From assembly GCA_000531095.1 (NCBI GenBank), contig HG799472.1, positions 44,126 to 108,125 of the forward strand: DNA of 64,000 bases. The letters are read 5' to 3'. Below the pieces are notes generated by a model. It was not told the origin of the DNA and did not search any database. It was given only the letters and a program-made list of their open reading frames with translations. The position numbers were made by a program, and so were the translations under genes. Positions 1-8,654 of the stretch are shown here, piece by piece. The DNA comes from Gemmata massiliana (GTDB lineage Bacteria > Planctomycetota > Planctomycetia > Gemmatales > Gemmataceae). How positions within the stretch are numbered: the stretch's first letter is position 1; every line of letters starts with the position of its first letter.

Positions 1-166
1 GGGAGACCCGACCGGCGGCACCGGTGTTAACAGGATGCGGACCCGACCGCGCGGGGGCAAGAGGATACTTGCCGTAACCCGAAAACAGCAGCGCCCGTGC
101 CGCGCGCGAAGCAAAATGTGATACAAAAATGAGTTCGAGACGGCGTTTTGTCGCGCCCGTGCTGAC
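1..166. other. Left edge, no gene seen
   Basis: This stretch lies between the window edge and the end of fabH. I see no open frame with a start signal and no clear hairpin followed by a T-run. A terminator for fabH would be expected here on the minus strand, but I cannot point to one. Confidence 0.4.
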
Positions 167-1168
167 TCACAGCGTGATGATCGCGCTGCTCCAGGTCAGG
201 CCGCCGCCGAACGCGACGAGCAGCACCGTGTCGCCGGGCTTACAGCGCCCAGTGCGGAGCGCTTCATCGAGCGCAATGGGCACGCTCGCGGCCGACGTGT
301 TCCCGTACTTGTCCAGGTTCACCATGACCTTGTGGCGCGGGAACCCGGTTGTCTCCAGTGCCGAATCGATGATCCGCTGGTTCACCTGGTGCGGGATCAG
401 CGCGTCGATTCCGTTTAGCCCGAGTTCGCGCAGGTCCGTTTCCGCTTGCTCGATCAGTTCCACCATCCGCGTGACCGCGAACCGGAACACCTCGCGCCCG
501 CTCAACCGCATGTGGTCGAGGCGCTGGAGCTGCGGCGGACCGGGCGGCGGATTCGGCGTTACGCGGCTGGGCACCTGGATCAGTTCCTGGCGCGAGCCGT
601 CGGAATAGAGCCGGATCGTGCGGACGCCCGCGTTCAGCACCGGGGTGCCGCTGAGTACCACGGCCCCGGCCCCGTCGCCGAAGAGGATGCACGAGTTGCG
701 GTCGGTGAAATCGAGGATGCGCGAGAGCACCTCGGCCCCGATCACGAGTGCGTGCTTCGCGGCCCCGGTTCGGATGAACTGTGCCCCGACCGACAGTGCG
801 TAGAGGAACCCCGAGCACGCGGCGGACACGTCGAAAGCCGGGATGTGCCGGCACCCGAGTCCGGCCTGAATAAGCGTAGCCGCGGAGGGCGACATCAGGT
901 CCGGTGTCACGGTCGCACAGACGATAAGATCAATGTCTTCGGGCGTCAGCCCGGCGGACTCGATTGCCAAGCGTGCCGCGGCGGTTCCCAGTGTGGCGGA
1001 CGTTTCGCCCTGGCCCGCGAACCGGCGCTCGCGGATTCCAGTTCGAGTCCGAATCCATTCGTCTGACGTGTCCAGGTTCAGAACGTCGGTGAACTCTTCG
1101 TTCGGGACGATGCGCGCGGGCAACGAGCTACCCGTCCCGCGGAGAGCTACACCGAGTAGTTGCGTCAT
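167..1168 (-). CDS. fabH: Beta-ketoacyl-ACP synthase III
   Basis: FabH condenses acetyl-CoA with malonyl-ACP to start type II fatty-acid synthesis in the cytoplasm. The 333-residue product carries the full thiolase-fold active site: Cys118 in AACSGFLY, His260 in IPHQVNQRI and Asn290 in KYGNTSAASVP. The GDGAGAVVL glycine loop is also present. Length is close to the usual 315-335 residues. I chose the ATG at 1168, which gives the normal FabH N-terminus (MTQLLGVALRGTGSSLP). A TTG at 1198 with an AGGA-like site just upstream would add ten residues and cannot be excluded. No other fab gene is adjacent, so it may be transcribed alone. Family assignment is firm; the start is less so. Confidence 0.93.
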   Translation of the reverse strand: MTQLLGVALRGTGSSLPARIVPNEEFTDVLNLDTSDEWIRTRTGIRERRFAGQGETSATLGTAAARLAIESAGLTPEDIDLIVCATVTPDLMSPSAATLIQAGLGCRHIPAFDVSAACSGFLYALSVGAQFIRTGAAKHALVIGAEVLSRILDFTDRNSCILFGDGAGAVVLSGTPVLNAGVRTIRLYSDGSRQELIQVPSRVTPNPPPGPPQLQRLDHMRLSGREVFRFAVTRMVELIEQAETDLRELGLNGIDALIPHQVNQRIIDSALETTGFPRHKVMVNLDKYGNTSAASVPIALDEALRTGRCKPGDTVLLVAFGGGLTWSSAIITL

Positions 1169-1317
1169 CGCGGAACCACGGAGGGCGCGGACAGACAAAA
1201 TTCCTGTTTAAGTATAGCGAGTTTTGGTCAGATCGCCAGGCGCCGAAGCTCCCGCGGCAGTTGGTAACTCCCGACACGCGCGGTATCATCAGCTTCATTG
1301 ATTTCTGGAGAATAAAC

Positions 1318-1752
1318 GTGAGTGACGCGAAGCAGAATCGCACGCCCGAACCCTGGTTCGCCGAGGGGCTGGCGTTCGAGTGTACCCAGTGCGGGGACTG
1401 CTGCACCGGTGCGCCCGGCTTCGTGTGGATAACGGACGAGGAACTCGCGGCACTCGCCGAGTTTCTGGGGCAACCGATTGAGGAAGTGCGCGACCTGCAC
1501 ACTCGTAAAGCCCGCGGGCGCCGGACGATCCGCGAGAAGACCAACGGCGACTGCGTGTTCTTCGACCGCAAGAAGGGCTGCACCGTGTACCGCGTGCGCC
1601 CGGCGCAGTGCCGCACGTGGCCGTTCTGGGACAGCAACCTGACGACGCCCGAAGACTGGAAACGTACCTGCGAAGTCTGTCCCGGATCGGGGAAGGGCGA
1701 GGTGATCCCGGTCGAGGAGATTTCCCGGCGGCTGAAGGTCATCCGAATGTGA
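1318..1752 (+). CDS. YkgJ-family cysteine cluster protein
   Basis: This is a small soluble protein of the zinc- or iron-chelating YkgJ/UPF0153 family, whose biochemical role is poorly known. The 144-residue product has a CTQCGDCC cluster near the N-terminus, then GDCVFF, KKGCTVYRVRPAQCRTWPFW and a C-terminal CEVCPG. This matches the family order of eight conserved cysteines that could hold a metal or Fe-S centre. The start is taken as the GTG at 1318, because a GGAG lies seven bases upstream; a longer frame from 1261 has no such site. It stands alone and faces the next gene, with a hairpin between them. A second YkgJ protein lies at 3555. Confidence 0.8.
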   Translation: MSDAKQNRTPEPWFAEGLAFECTQCGDCCTGAPGFVWITDEELAALAEFLGQPIEEVRDLHTRKARGRRTIREKTNGDCVFFDRKKGCTVYRVRPAQCRTWPFWDSNLTTPEDWKRTCEVCPGSGKGEVIPVEEISRRLKVIRM

Positions 1753-1755
1753 GGA

Positions 1756-1783
1756 GCGACCGGTCGGAGGGCCGATCGGTCGC
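1756..1783. terminator. Hairpin between convergent genes
   Basis: Two 12-base arms (1756-1767 and 1772-1783) pair with one mismatch around a four-base loop. The hairpin fills the 40-base gap between the YkgJ gene ending at 1752 and the lipoprotein gene ending at 1793, so it probably stops transcription from both sides. No strong T-run follows on either strand. Confidence 0.55.
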
Positions 1784-1792
1784 GAATTGCTG

Positions 1793-2224
1793 TTACTTCT
1801 TGGAGATCGTGATCTCGATCACCGAGTCCGCGGCCACTGTGTAGCTGAGGCCGGACGTCGTGATGTCTTCGTACTTCTTCGGCACGGCTGTGTAGGTGCC
1901 GTCGCGCCCGCCCACGGTAATCGCCTTACCGTCCTTCGACGCCGGGCGAGCGAACCGGGCGTAGTTCGCGGTGCGCACGGCGGCTTTGACCTTGCCCAAC
2001 GGAGCGGACGGCATCCGGTACGTGCCGTCCGGGGCGATCTCCCCGCGTGCGCTCGCTTTGCCGTCCTCGGCTTCAAAGTACACTTCGCCCATCGTCAGCT
2101 TTTCGCCGTCGAGAAGGACCGAACCGGTGACGACGGTTTCTTTCGTTTCTGACTTCGACGAGCACCCGAGTGTGGCCAGTGTGACCGTTGCGATACCCAG
2201 GAATAATGAGGCTGTCCGGCGCAT
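1793..2224 (-). CDS. Small lipoprotein, unknown function
   Basis: The 143-residue product starts with a short charged segment, a hydrophobic stretch and a lipobox ending LATLGCSS (Cys about residue 21), so it should be lipidated and membrane-anchored on the outside. The remaining ~120 residues read as beta-rich, with a segment near TGSVLLDGEKLTMGEVYF and then DGTYRMPSAPLGKVKAAVRT. That pattern resembles the carboxypeptidase-regulatory-like or transthyretin-like lipoproteins common in planctomycetes, which often follow DUF1559 genes. It lies directly downstream of a DUF1559 gene on the same strand, with a terminator hairpin between them. The substrate or partner is unknown. Confidence 0.75.
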   Translation of the reverse strand: MRRTASLFLGIATVTLATLGCSSKSETKETVVTGSVLLDGEKLTMGEVYFEAEDGKASARGEIAPDGTYRMPSAPLGKVKAAVRTANYARFARPASKDGKAITVGGRDGTYTAVPKKYEDITTSGLSYTVAADSVIEITISKK

Positions 2225-2267
2225 TCTTGAACGTCCGCTTGCGGGAGGTGGAGAGGGTGTGAAAAGC

Positions 2268-2302
2268 GACCGGCCCCGGCGCTCGGGAGCGCGGGGCCGG
2301 TC
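2268..2302 (-). terminator. Rho-independent terminator after DUF1559 gene
   Basis: Perfect 11-base arms (2268-2278 and 2292-2302) flank a 13-base loop, and a GCTTTTC tract follows on the minus strand. It sits just past the end of the DUF1559 gene at 2316, so it should terminate that transcript before the lipoprotein gene. Confidence 0.7.
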
Positions 2303-2315
2303 TCCGGTTGGGGGG

Positions 2316-3305
2316 TTACCAGTTGCTCAGCACGCTGCCGTCGCGCGGTAGGACGGCCTGGCTCCAGGTGAGTTGCGTGACGCTCGACGAGACCCCGCGC
2401 ACGCTGCCGTCGCCGAGGCCGACCATGATTACGCCCGAGGACATGCCGTGGGCGCGGTAGTTGTCGCAGTTCGCGTTCGTCGGGGCGAACTGTGGGACCG
2501 GGAACTGGCGCTGATCGACCGGCACGCCCGTGCTGACCGGGATGCGGGCGAAGGTCGGCCAGTACCGGTCGTCGGCCGGGTGCCCCCATGCGGTGCCGAA
2601 CGTGTTCGAGTTGTTCGGCGTCCCGGACGGGCCACACGCTTTCCGCTTCTCGGCGACGAAGATGGTGTTCGAGGTGCCGTCGGAGATGCTCGTCAGCGTG
2701 CTCTTGCCGGCCGTGTTCTGCCAGTCCCACGGGTCATTGGCGTTCTGGCCCGGGCGCCCGAACACCTGGAAGTTACAGGCGTAACTGCACAGGGCCACGT
2801 CCACGCCGCCCGCGCTCTTCGCCGGATCCCACATCCAGTCCGCGTTGAACCCGCGGACGAAGATGCCGTCCCCGCCGCTCGGGTCGTTCGGGGCCGTCAG
2901 GATCTTGATCGGGAAACTCATCGCCGCCTTGCCGGTGGCACCGACCTGGCCCAAACCGGAGCCGCCCCAGTTCGAGATGCCCGCGGAGATCGCGCCCTGC
3001 TCGTAGTACGGGAGCAGGGAGAAGTAGAACGTCGCGTCGCTGCTGGAGTACGTGAAGTTCGTCGGGTTGCTCCACCAGAACGACACGACCGGCGGCAGGT
3101 AGTTCGTGGTGTCGTGCCCGTTGTGGCACGCGAGGAGCGTCTGTTTGATGTTGTTCTGGCTCTGTGCCCGGGCCGCGGCCTCGCGCACTTTCTGGACGGC
3201 CGGGAGCAACAACCCGATGAGGATCGCAATAATGGCGATTACCACCAGCAATTCAATGAGTGTGAACCCGCGCGAGCGGGGGGCACGAGAGAGGGAGAGA
3301 GGCAT
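2316..3305 (-). CDS. DUF1559 prepilin-like protein
   Basis: This is a planctomycete DUF1559 protein, an exported pseudopilin-like protein of unknown role found in many copies per genome. The 329-residue product begins with a short basic leader and a type IV prepilin motif ([20 protein letters not shown]) at about residues 10-30. It continues with the family's [20 protein letters not shown] helix. The C-terminal 'H-x-G' region ends in [15 protein letters not shown], the usual DUF1559 signature. The longer frame to 3356 was shortened to the ATG at 3305, which puts the leader at the normal length. A promoter-like pair lies at 3375-3403. A second member lies at 13611. Confidence 0.9.
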   Translation of the reverse strand: MPLSLSRAPRSRGFTLIELLVVIAIIAILIGLLLPAVQKVREAAARAQSQNNIKQTLLACHNGHDTTNYLPPVVSFWWSNPTNFTYSSSDATFYFSLLPYYEQGAISAGISNWGGSGLGQVGATGKAAMSFPIKILTAPNDPSGGDGIFVRGFNADWMWDPAKSAGGVDVALCSYACNFQVFGRPGQNANDPWDWQNTAGKSTLTSISDGTSNTIFVAEKRKACGPSGTPNNSNTFGTAWGHPADDRYWPTFARIPVSTGVPVDQRQFPVPQFAPTNANCDNYRAHGMSSGVIMVGLGDGSVRGVSSSVTQLTWSQAVLPRDGSVLSNW

Positions 3306-3374
3306 GACCGACTCCGAACGAAAAATGAGAAAAACACACGAAGTAGGGGCGAACATAAAACAAACGGGGACTTC

Positions 3375-3403
3375 ATCATGAGCGAAGTGTAAATTTCCGT
3401 CAA
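3375..3403 (-). promoter_or_regulatory. Candidate sigma-70-type promoter for DUF1559 gene
   Basis: On the minus strand a TTGACG (3403-3398) is followed after 17 bases by CATGAT (3380-3375). The distance to the ATG at 3305 leaves a leader of about 60 bases. The match to -35 is five of six and to -10 four of six. Planctomycete promoters are poorly defined, so this remains a guess. Confidence 0.35.
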
Positions 3404-3554
3404 GGCTTTTCGTTAAATCGGCGCGGCCGCTTGAAGTATCGGCTCCCGGTTGTGGTGTGCGTTCATAAATGTGCCCACGCTATCAGCGGCGCCTCCGTGT
3501 GACAATGACCCACGTTCCCGCTCCGGATTTTGACCCACGACTGGAACTGCTCTG

Positions 3555-4049
3555 ATGACTGACGAGGTGCGGAAGGAAGTGCTCGCGGTGTACGCGGACG
3601 CGGACGCGGGCGTTGCTCAGGCCCGGCCGCGGTGCGATGCGTCTGGGCAGTGCTGTCGGTTCACCGAGTACGGGCACACGCTCTTCATTAGTGCGTTCGA
3701 GGCGGAGATCCTGCTCGCGCACGCGCCCCACTACGAACAGCCCGTTTCACGCGACGGGTGCCCGTTCCAGGTTGGGGGGCTTTGCACCATGCGTGAGGCG
3801 CGCCCGCTCGGGTGCCGGATCTACTTCTGCGATCCGGGGTACGAGGCGCGCATGACGGAGATCACGGAAGAGGCCCTCACGAAGCTGAAGCGGATCGCCG
3901 ACGCGCACGACACGGGCTGGCACTACGCGCCCCTCCACCACTTCTTGAACGCCCCGCGCGAGGCGGGGCCAAACGATCGGGCAGGCGATAGCATGACACC
4001 GCCCGTGACACGGGTGCCGCTGCCCGTCGTCAATCACTCCGGGGGCTGA
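3555..4049 (+). CDS. YkgJ-family cysteine cluster protein
   Basis: The 164-residue product belongs to the same Cys-cluster family as the protein at 1318 but is clearly a different branch. It has RCDASGQCCRF near residue 27, then DGCPFQVGGLCTMREARPLGCRIYFCDPGY in the middle, giving seven cysteines in family-like spacing. The C-terminal 60 residues (histidine-containing, then proline-rich) are less conserved. The protein is cytoplasmic and probably binds a metal; its reaction is unknown. It lies 26 bases upstream of the beta-propeller gene on the same strand, so the two could be co-transcribed. The start at 3555 follows closely on an upstream AT-richer stretch shared with the divergent DUF1559 gene. 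Confidence 0.75.
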   Translation: MTDEVRKEVLAVYADADAGVAQARPRCDASGQCCRFTEYGHTLFISAFEAEILLAHAPHYEQPVSRDGCPFQVGGLCTMREARPLGCRIYFCDPGYEARMTEITEEALTKLKRIADAHDTGWHYAPLHHFLNAPREAGPNDRAGDSMTPPVTRVPLPVVNHSGG

Positions 4050-4075
4050 CGCCTCCGGGTCGCCAGGAGGTCCGC

Positions 4076-5296
4076 ATGTCCCGCTTCCTCGCTGCTTTAG
4101 CGCTCACTTTCGTGCCCGCGCTCTCGCTGAGTGCGGCCGATTGGCCGCAGTTCCTCGGGCTGAATCGTGACAACAGTACGACCGAACCGGTCGCGCCGTG
4201 GGAGGGCACCCTCAAGCCCGTGTGGACGAAGCCGGTCGGCGAGGCGCACAGCTCGCCCGTTGTTGCCGGCGGGGTCGTGTACGCCTTCTATCAGCCGAAG
4301 GGCAAGAACGCCGACGCGCTGGCCGCGTTCGATGCGAAGACCGGTGACCTGAAGTGGGAGAAGAGCTACGATCGCCCGGAGTTCAAGCCGCTGTTCGGGA
4401 ACGGGCCGCGCGGCACACCGTCGGTGAGTGGTGATAAGGTCTTCACTTACGGCGGGACCGGCGTCCTCGCGTCCTGGGACGCGAAAACTGGCGAAACCGA
4501 TTGGAAGGTGGACGCGCTCAAGGAGTTCAACGCGAAGAACCTGTTCTTCGGCACCTCTGCGTCGCCGCTCGTCGCCGGGGATAAAGTGGTTGCGCTGGTG
4601 GGCGGGAAGGGAGCCGGGATCGTCGCGCTCGACGCGAAGACCGGCAAGACCGCGTGGAAAGCGACCGACGACCCGTCGAGCTACGCCTCGCCGACCATTA
4701 TCAACGAGCAAATCGTCGCGCTGACCGGTTCGCACGTCCGCGGGGTGGGGTTGGACGGCAAACCGCTCTGGGAAGTTCCGTTCAAGGACAAACTGAACGA
4801 GTCCTCCACCACGCCGCTTTCCGCCGGCGGACTGATCTTCGCCAGTTCCGTGACGGCCGGGAGCATCACGGTCAAGGTAGCCGACAATAAGGCCGAGAAA
4901 GTGTGGGAGAACAAGGCGCTCACCTGTTACTTCTCGACTCCGGTTGTGGTCGGCGAGTACCTTTACATGGTGAACGGCATGGCCTCGCTGACGAACGCGA
5001 GCATCACCCTGCGGTGCGTCGAACTGAAGACGGGCAAGGTCGCGTGGGAGAAGAAGAACGTCGGCAAGTACCACGCGGCGATCCTGCGGTGCGGCCCGGC
5101 GGGGAAGGAAACGCTCCTCATGCTCGACGACAACGGGTTCCTGTCGCTGTTCGAGGCGAACTCGAAAGAGTTCAAGGAGCTCGCGCGCTCGAAAGTGTGC
5201 GGCACCACGTGGGCGCACCCGGCTCTCGTGGACGGTAAACTGTACCTCCGCGACGAGAAGGAACTGTTCTGCTTCGACCTGAACGGGAAGAAGTGA
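4076..5296 (+). CDS. PQQ-like beta-propeller exported protein
   Basis: The 406-residue product starts with a signal peptide (cleavage likely after ALSLSAA) followed by DWPQFLGLNRDN. That opening is typical of planctomycete outer-membrane-assembly-factor BamB-like or PQQ-dependent-dehydrogenase-like propellers. Repeated blades are visible, such as AFDAKTGDLKWEK, SWDAKTGETDWKV and ALDAKTGKTAWKA, each with the PQQ-repeat 'A-x-D-x-x-T-G-x-x-x-W' pattern. No dehydrogenase active-site residues stand out, so a scaffold or binding role is more likely than catalysis. The start ATG follows an AGGAGG at 4066. It may be transcribed with the YkgJ gene just upstream. The specific partner is unknown. Confidence 0.82.
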   Translation: MSRFLAALALTFVPALSLSAADWPQFLGLNRDNSTTEPVAPWEGTLKPVWTKPVGEAHSSPVVAGGVVYAFYQPKGKNADALAAFDAKTGDLKWEKSYDRPEFKPLFGNGPRGTPSVSGDKVFTYGGTGVLASWDAKTGETDWKVDALKEFNAKNLFFGTSASPLVAGDKVVALVGGKGAGIVALDAKTGKTAWKATDDPSSYASPTIINEQIVALTGSHVRGVGLDGKPLWEVPFKDKLNESSTTPLSAGGLIFASSVTAGSITVKVADNKAEKVWENKALTCYFSTPVVVGEYLYMVNGMASLTNASITLRCVELKTGKVAWEKKNVGKYHAAILRCGPAGKETLLMLDDNGFLSLFEANSKEFKELARSKVCGTTWAHPALVDGKLYLRDEKELFCFDLNGKK

Positions 5297-5382
5297 CTTC
5301 ATAAGGCGGGCCGGGTTCGGCCGGTCCGCCAAGGCGTCAAGGCCGCGGACCAAAACTCCGCTCCATACGTTCCAGGTGCCCC

Positions 5383-5940
5383 GTGATTTACGGCCTGATA
5401 CTCGCGGCGGTTCTGGTGCTGGTCGGCTCGGCCATGATCGCCCGCCAGCGCAAAGCACTTCGCGCGTTGGCGGACGAACCCTTTCTCCCCGACGAGGACC
5501 GCGCGTACCGGCGCGGACAGGCCCGGCGCCGGGTGGCCACGTCCGGGTTGCTCGTCCTTCTCGGCGTGTTAATCGCGAACTATTACGTGTCCGGTATGGA
5601 CGCGCGGATGGACGCGATCCCCGAGCGCAAGGTCGGGGGCGCGCCCGATACCGAACCCGACCCGCGCACGGACGAGGACCGCCAGTTCACGCGGATCGTC
5701 GGCTTTTACTGGATCGGCGTGATGGGGTTGGTGTTCGTCGCCGTGTGCCTCGCGACGGTCGATTTCTGGGCCACGCGGAAATACTGGATGGCGCGCTACA
5801 AGGAACTGAAGGCCGATCACGAGGTGAAGTTGCAGCGCGATTTGGCCGTGTACCGGCAGCAGAAGTTGAACGCCCGCGCCCCCGGGCTGAAGCCCCCCTC
5901 CGTGGCCGACGACACCTCGATCGACGAACCGCCGGTGTGA
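5383..5940 (+). CDS. Membrane protein, unknown function
   Basis: The 185-residue product begins at a GTG and has three hydrophobic helices: residues 3-21, about 57-70, and about 107-127. Between them are basic and acidic loops, including ALADEPFLPDEDRAYRRGQARRR. A charged helical tail (KELKADHEVKLQRDLAVYRQQKLNAR) follows the last helix. I do not recognise the family. The tail and topology would fit a small planctomycete inner-membrane protein. It is followed 31 bases later by a strong hairpin that also serves the H1-like gene coming from the other side. Confidence 0.6.
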   Translation: MIYGLILAAVLVLVGSAMIARQRKALRALADEPFLPDEDRAYRRGQARRRVATSGLLVLLGVLIANYYVSGMDARMDAIPERKVGGAPDTEPDPRTDEDRQFTRIVGFYWIGVMGLVFVAVCLATVDFWATRKYWMARYKELKADHEVKLQRDLAVYRQQKLNARAPGLKPPSVADDTSIDEPPV

Positions 5941-5970
5941 CCCCGCCTCTACACCCACAACCAAAGAAAA

Positions 5971-5992
5971 AGGGTGAGCCGAAGCTCACCCT
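5971..5992 (-). terminator. Tetraloop terminator of H1-like gene
   Basis: A perfect nine-base stem closes a CGAA tetraloop, and on the minus strand it is followed by a TTTTTCTTT run. This is a textbook rho-independent terminator for the H1-like gene. It may also hinder read-through from the plus-strand gene that ends at 5940. Confidence 0.8.
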
Positions 5993-6021
5993 GTCCGAAG
6001 CGTACCCACTGTTCCGCGAAC

Positions 6022-6363
6022 TTACGCAGGCGGGGCAGCCGGAGTCGCCGCGGGCGCCGGTTCCGGAGTCGCCACGGGCGCCGGGGCCGGAGCTTTCTTG
6101 GGGGCGGGTTTCTTCTTGGTGACCTTGCTCGCGGCCGGAGCAGCCTTCTTGGGAGCGGCCTTCTTCACGGTGGCCGTCTTGGGAGCGGCTTTCTTGGCGG
6201 CCGTCTTCGGGGCTACCTTCTTAACGGCGGCCGTCTTCGGTGCGGCCTTCTTCACTGCTTTGGGTGCGGGCTTCTTAGCAACGGCCTTCGGTGCGGGCTT
6301 CTTAGCAGCGGCCTTCTTCACGGCCGGTTTCTTCGCCGGGGCCTTTGCTGGTGCCTTTGCCAT
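6022..6363 (-). CDS. Histone H1-like Lys/Ala/Pro-rich protein
   Basis: The 113-residue product is almost entirely Lys, Ala and Pro in repeated KKPAPKA / KKAAPKTA units, ending in an Ala/Pro tail without lysine. This is the composition of eukaryotic H1 C-terminal domains and of bacterial H1-like nucleoid proteins (Chlamydia Hc, Bordetella BpH1 type). It should be disordered, very basic, and bind DNA without sequence preference. The ATG at 6363 follows an AAGGAG eight bases upstream, so the longer frame to 6435 is rejected. A second basic DNA-binding protein, HU with an H1-like tail, is at 26019. Gemmata is known for a condensed nucleoid; a role there is inference. Confidence 0.82.
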   Translation of the reverse strand: MAKAPAKAPAKKPAVKKAAAKKPAPKAVAKKPAPKAVKKAAPKTAAVKKVAPKTAAKKAAPKTATVKKAAPKKAAPAASKVTKKKPAPKKAPAPAPVATPEPAPAATPAAPPA

Positions 6364-6733
6364 GATGCGGACTCCTTGAGCTTGGGGGGAATAAGGGCGG
6401 CTCGACCGTGACCGCGAATCGAACCGGTGTCGCACTCATCGACCGCGACAAGATCGGCGGGCAGCGAATCAAGCCGAGTTGCGGGACATCTTGTGCTTAC
6501 CCGCCGCGCCAACCGGCGCCGCCACACTCACTGTGTTAAATCTGGCACACGACGCGAACCGCGCAACTGGCGCAGGCGCGGAATTTCGCCCAACTGCTGA
6601 ACACGGCCGGTATGTTCGGCCGATCTAGACCAAGTTCACCCAAAAACGGGTGAAATCGGGATCGAGCGGCACGCCGGGTCACGGATTCGACACTCGATTT
6701 CTCCGAGTTGGAACTCCCGCGGGCGAGGTTGTC
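6364..6733. other. Divergent intergenic region
   Basis: This 370-base gap separates the divergent H1-like and lipoprotein genes and should hold promoters for both. Near 6530-6560 the sequence is less GC-rich (around TGTTAAATC). I could not place a convincing -35/-10 pair and see no gene. Confidence 0.4.
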
Positions 6734-7645
6734 ATGGGGTGGAAGTCGATCGCGTGGGCGGGGCTACTCGTCCCAGCGCTCGCCGGGTGCGGAGCGCTTC
6801 GTCACGTCGCGAACCGGGTGTCGGACGACCCCGCGCCGAGCCGGACGCGCCTCGGGATCGAGCGCGAACAGCGGCGCGACGCGCGTGCCGCGTGGCTGGC
6901 TGTTGGTGCCCGCCACTCCGATCGCGTCTTCAGCAACGAGTTCCGCGACGGGTTCCTGGACGGGTACACGGCGTACCTCGATCGCGGCGCGGGCGCGCAG
7001 CCACCGGTCGTATCACCGGCCAGTCTCGTGCGCAGTAGGACCGCCGGTCCCGGTGAAGACAACGTCTTGATCCGCGACTACTACCTCGGCTTCCAGTACG
7101 GCGGTGAGGTCGCGGGCGTGAACATCGTCCAGCCGGCCTCCGCGATTACCGTGCCCGCTGAACCGGTTCGCCCGGCGCCGATCACGCCGTCCGTTCCCTA
7201 TGTCCCGCCAGCCTGGTCGAACCCGAAGCCGGGGCCGGCTTCACAACCGCATCCGGTGTCGAGCGGCACGGGCAAGTTCGACACACTCGATTCCGGGGCG
7301 GTCGAAGCCCCGGCGCAAGCGCCTCCGCCGTTGCCGAAGCCCGAAGTGCCGGTCATCAAGCCGTTCAGCCCGTCCGTGCCCGACGCGAAACTCGCTCCGC
7401 TCCCGGTGCCCTCGGCTTCCGACCTACTGCCGGTGCCGACCTTACCGGCTCCGCGCACCGAACCGCTACCCGTGCCCGCACTGCCGGGTACACTGACCCC
7501 GCCGGTGCCGTCACCGGGTGACCTTCCTCCGCTCCCGATCCCGGGCGCACCCAAGTCATCCATTATCAGTGAGGTGCCGGTGATTCCGTTCCAGTTCAAG
7601 CCGTTGACAACGGCGCCTGCGGTGGTGATTGGCTCGCCGAAGTAA
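6734..7645 (+). CDS. Proline-rich lipoprotein, unknown function
   Basis: The 303-residue product has a signal peptide ending in a lipobox (LVPALAGCGAL, Cys about residue 17), so it is probably membrane-anchored and exported. Residues 30-125 look folded (EFRDGFLDGYTAYLDRG, DYYLGFQYGGEVAGV). From about residue 135 onward the chain is dominated by Pro, Val and Ala (LPVPSASDLLPVPTLPAP and similar), which suggests a long extended linker or cell-envelope stalk. The ATG at 6734 is preferred over the longer frame from 6650 because it puts the lipobox at normal depth. I do not recognise the family; similar proteins seem common in planctomycetes. Confidence 0.7.
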   Translation: MGWKSIAWAGLLVPALAGCGALRHVANRVSDDPAPSRTRLGIEREQRRDARAAWLAVGARHSDRVFSNEFRDGFLDGYTAYLDRGAGAQPPVVSPASLVRSRTAGPGEDNVLIRDYYLGFQYGGEVAGVNIVQPASAITVPAEPVRPAPITPSVPYVPPAWSNPKPGPASQPHPVSSGTGKFDTLDSGAVEAPAQAPPPLPKPEVPVIKPFSPSVPDAKLAPLPVPSASDLLPVPTLPAPRTEPLPVPALPGTLTPPVPSPGDLPPLPIPGAPKSSIISEVPVIPFQFKPLTTAPAVVIGSPK

Positions 7646-7772
7646 CGTTTTCGGCGCCGAGGTATCGGCACGGCCGTTGCTCTCTATCGGTTGAAAAGTG
7701 CGTTAGGTGCCGTCTCACATCGGGTACACTCCCGTGCTAGGGGACGGACACTCGCCACCGAAGGAAACAAAC

Positions 7773-8285
7773 ATGAGCACTGGCACCAAGAAGGCCGACT
7801 CGGGCACGACCTTCTCCACGCGAAACGATCTCGCGGCCGAAACCCGGACGAAGTCCATTTCGCTGCTGAACCAGCACCTCGCGGACACGTTCGACCTGAT
7901 GTCGCAAACCAAGTTCGCGCACTGGAACGTGAAGGGGCCGGACTTCATCGCGCTGCACAAGCTGTTCGACGAACTCGCGGAAGGGCTGGAAGAACACATC
8001 GACGAGATCGCGGAGCGCGCAACGGCCCTGGGCGGGGTCGCGCTGGGCACCACGCGGCAGGCCGCGTCGTCGAGCCGCGTCCCAGAGTTCCCGTCCGGCA
8101 CGCACAAGGGGCAGGACGTTGTCGCGGCGCTGGCCGAGCGGTTCGCGGCACTCGGCAAAACGACCCGCGAAGCGATCGACACCGCGGACGAACTGGGTGA
8201 CAAGGGAACGTCCGACCTGTTCACGCAAGTGTCACGCGACCTCGACCAGTCGCTCTACTTCCTCGAATCGCACTTGCAGGGCTAA
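7773..8285 (+). CDS. dps: Dps-family DNA-protection ferritin
   Basis: Dps forms a 12-subunit shell that oxidises and stores iron and shields DNA in starvation or peroxide stress. The 170-residue product contains the intersubunit ferroxidase motif: FAHWNVKGPDFIALHKLFDE, followed by HIDEIAERATALGG. The His, Asp and Glu ligands are in their usual places. The N-terminus is a short Lys/Thr-rich tail of the sort that contacts DNA in some Dps proteins. The ATG at 7773 follows an AAGGAAA ten bases upstream; the longer frame from 7707 lacks such a site. The gene stands alone, with a large inverted-repeat element directly behind it. Confidence 0.93.
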   Translation: MSTGTKKADSGTTFSTRNDLAAETRTKSISLLNQHLADTFDLMSQTKFAHWNVKGPDFIALHKLFDELAEGLEEHIDEIAERATALGGVALGTTRQAASSSRVPEFPSGTHKGQDVVAALAERFAALGKTTREAIDTADELGDKGTSDLFTQVSRDLDQSLYFLESHLQG

Positions 8286-8298
8286 GAGAAGATGAAAT

Positions 8299-8638
8299 CC
8301 GCCACGGATGAACGCAGAAAACGCGGATCAGAGCAGAGATCAGAAGACAGAGAACAGCGATTAGTACAAGCCCTGTTAGGGGCGAAAGCGAGTAGCCAGG
8401 GGTGAAGCGAGGCCCCGCGAGCACAACCCCTGTTAGGGGCGAAAGCCAGGGGTGAAGCGAGGCCCCAGCGAGCACAACCCCTGGCGGGTGGCGGGGCCGG
8501 GCACCTCACAAGCAGCGCGCCAGGGGTTGCGCTCGCGCTTCACCCCTGGCTACTCGCTTTCGCCCCTAACGGGGCTTAAAGCCAATTCCGCGCCTGTTCT
8601 CTGTTTTAATCCGCGTTTTCTGCGTTCATCCGCGGCGG
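8299..8638. repeat. Large nested inverted repeat between convergent genes
   Basis: Three pairs of arms nest inside each other. The outer arms are 8299-8328 and 8609-8638, based on ATCCGCGTTTTCTGCG. The middle arms are 8371-8409 and 8536-8574, based on TTAGGGGCGAAAGCGAG. The inner arms are about 8468-8486 and 8518-8536. The middle module also recurs as a shortened direct copy at about 8426-8466. The element occupies nearly the whole gap between dps and the gene ending at 8655. It has no open frame of note. It may act as a bidirectional terminator or be a mobile, MITE-like or REP-like unit. Confidence 0.85.
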
Positions 8639-8654
8639 CTTTGCTCTTTGCGAC

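Noticed and set aside
4097..5458. 453-residue minus-strand frame opposite the beta-propeller gene
   Set aside because: Arg/Val/Leu-rich composition typical of the antisense frame of a GC-rich gene; the plus strand holds a clear propeller with signal peptide.
8371..8574. Repeated GGGGCGAAAGC units considered as a CRISPR array
   Set aside because: Copies are few, of unequal length, and arranged as inverted arms without regular spacers; no cas gene is near.
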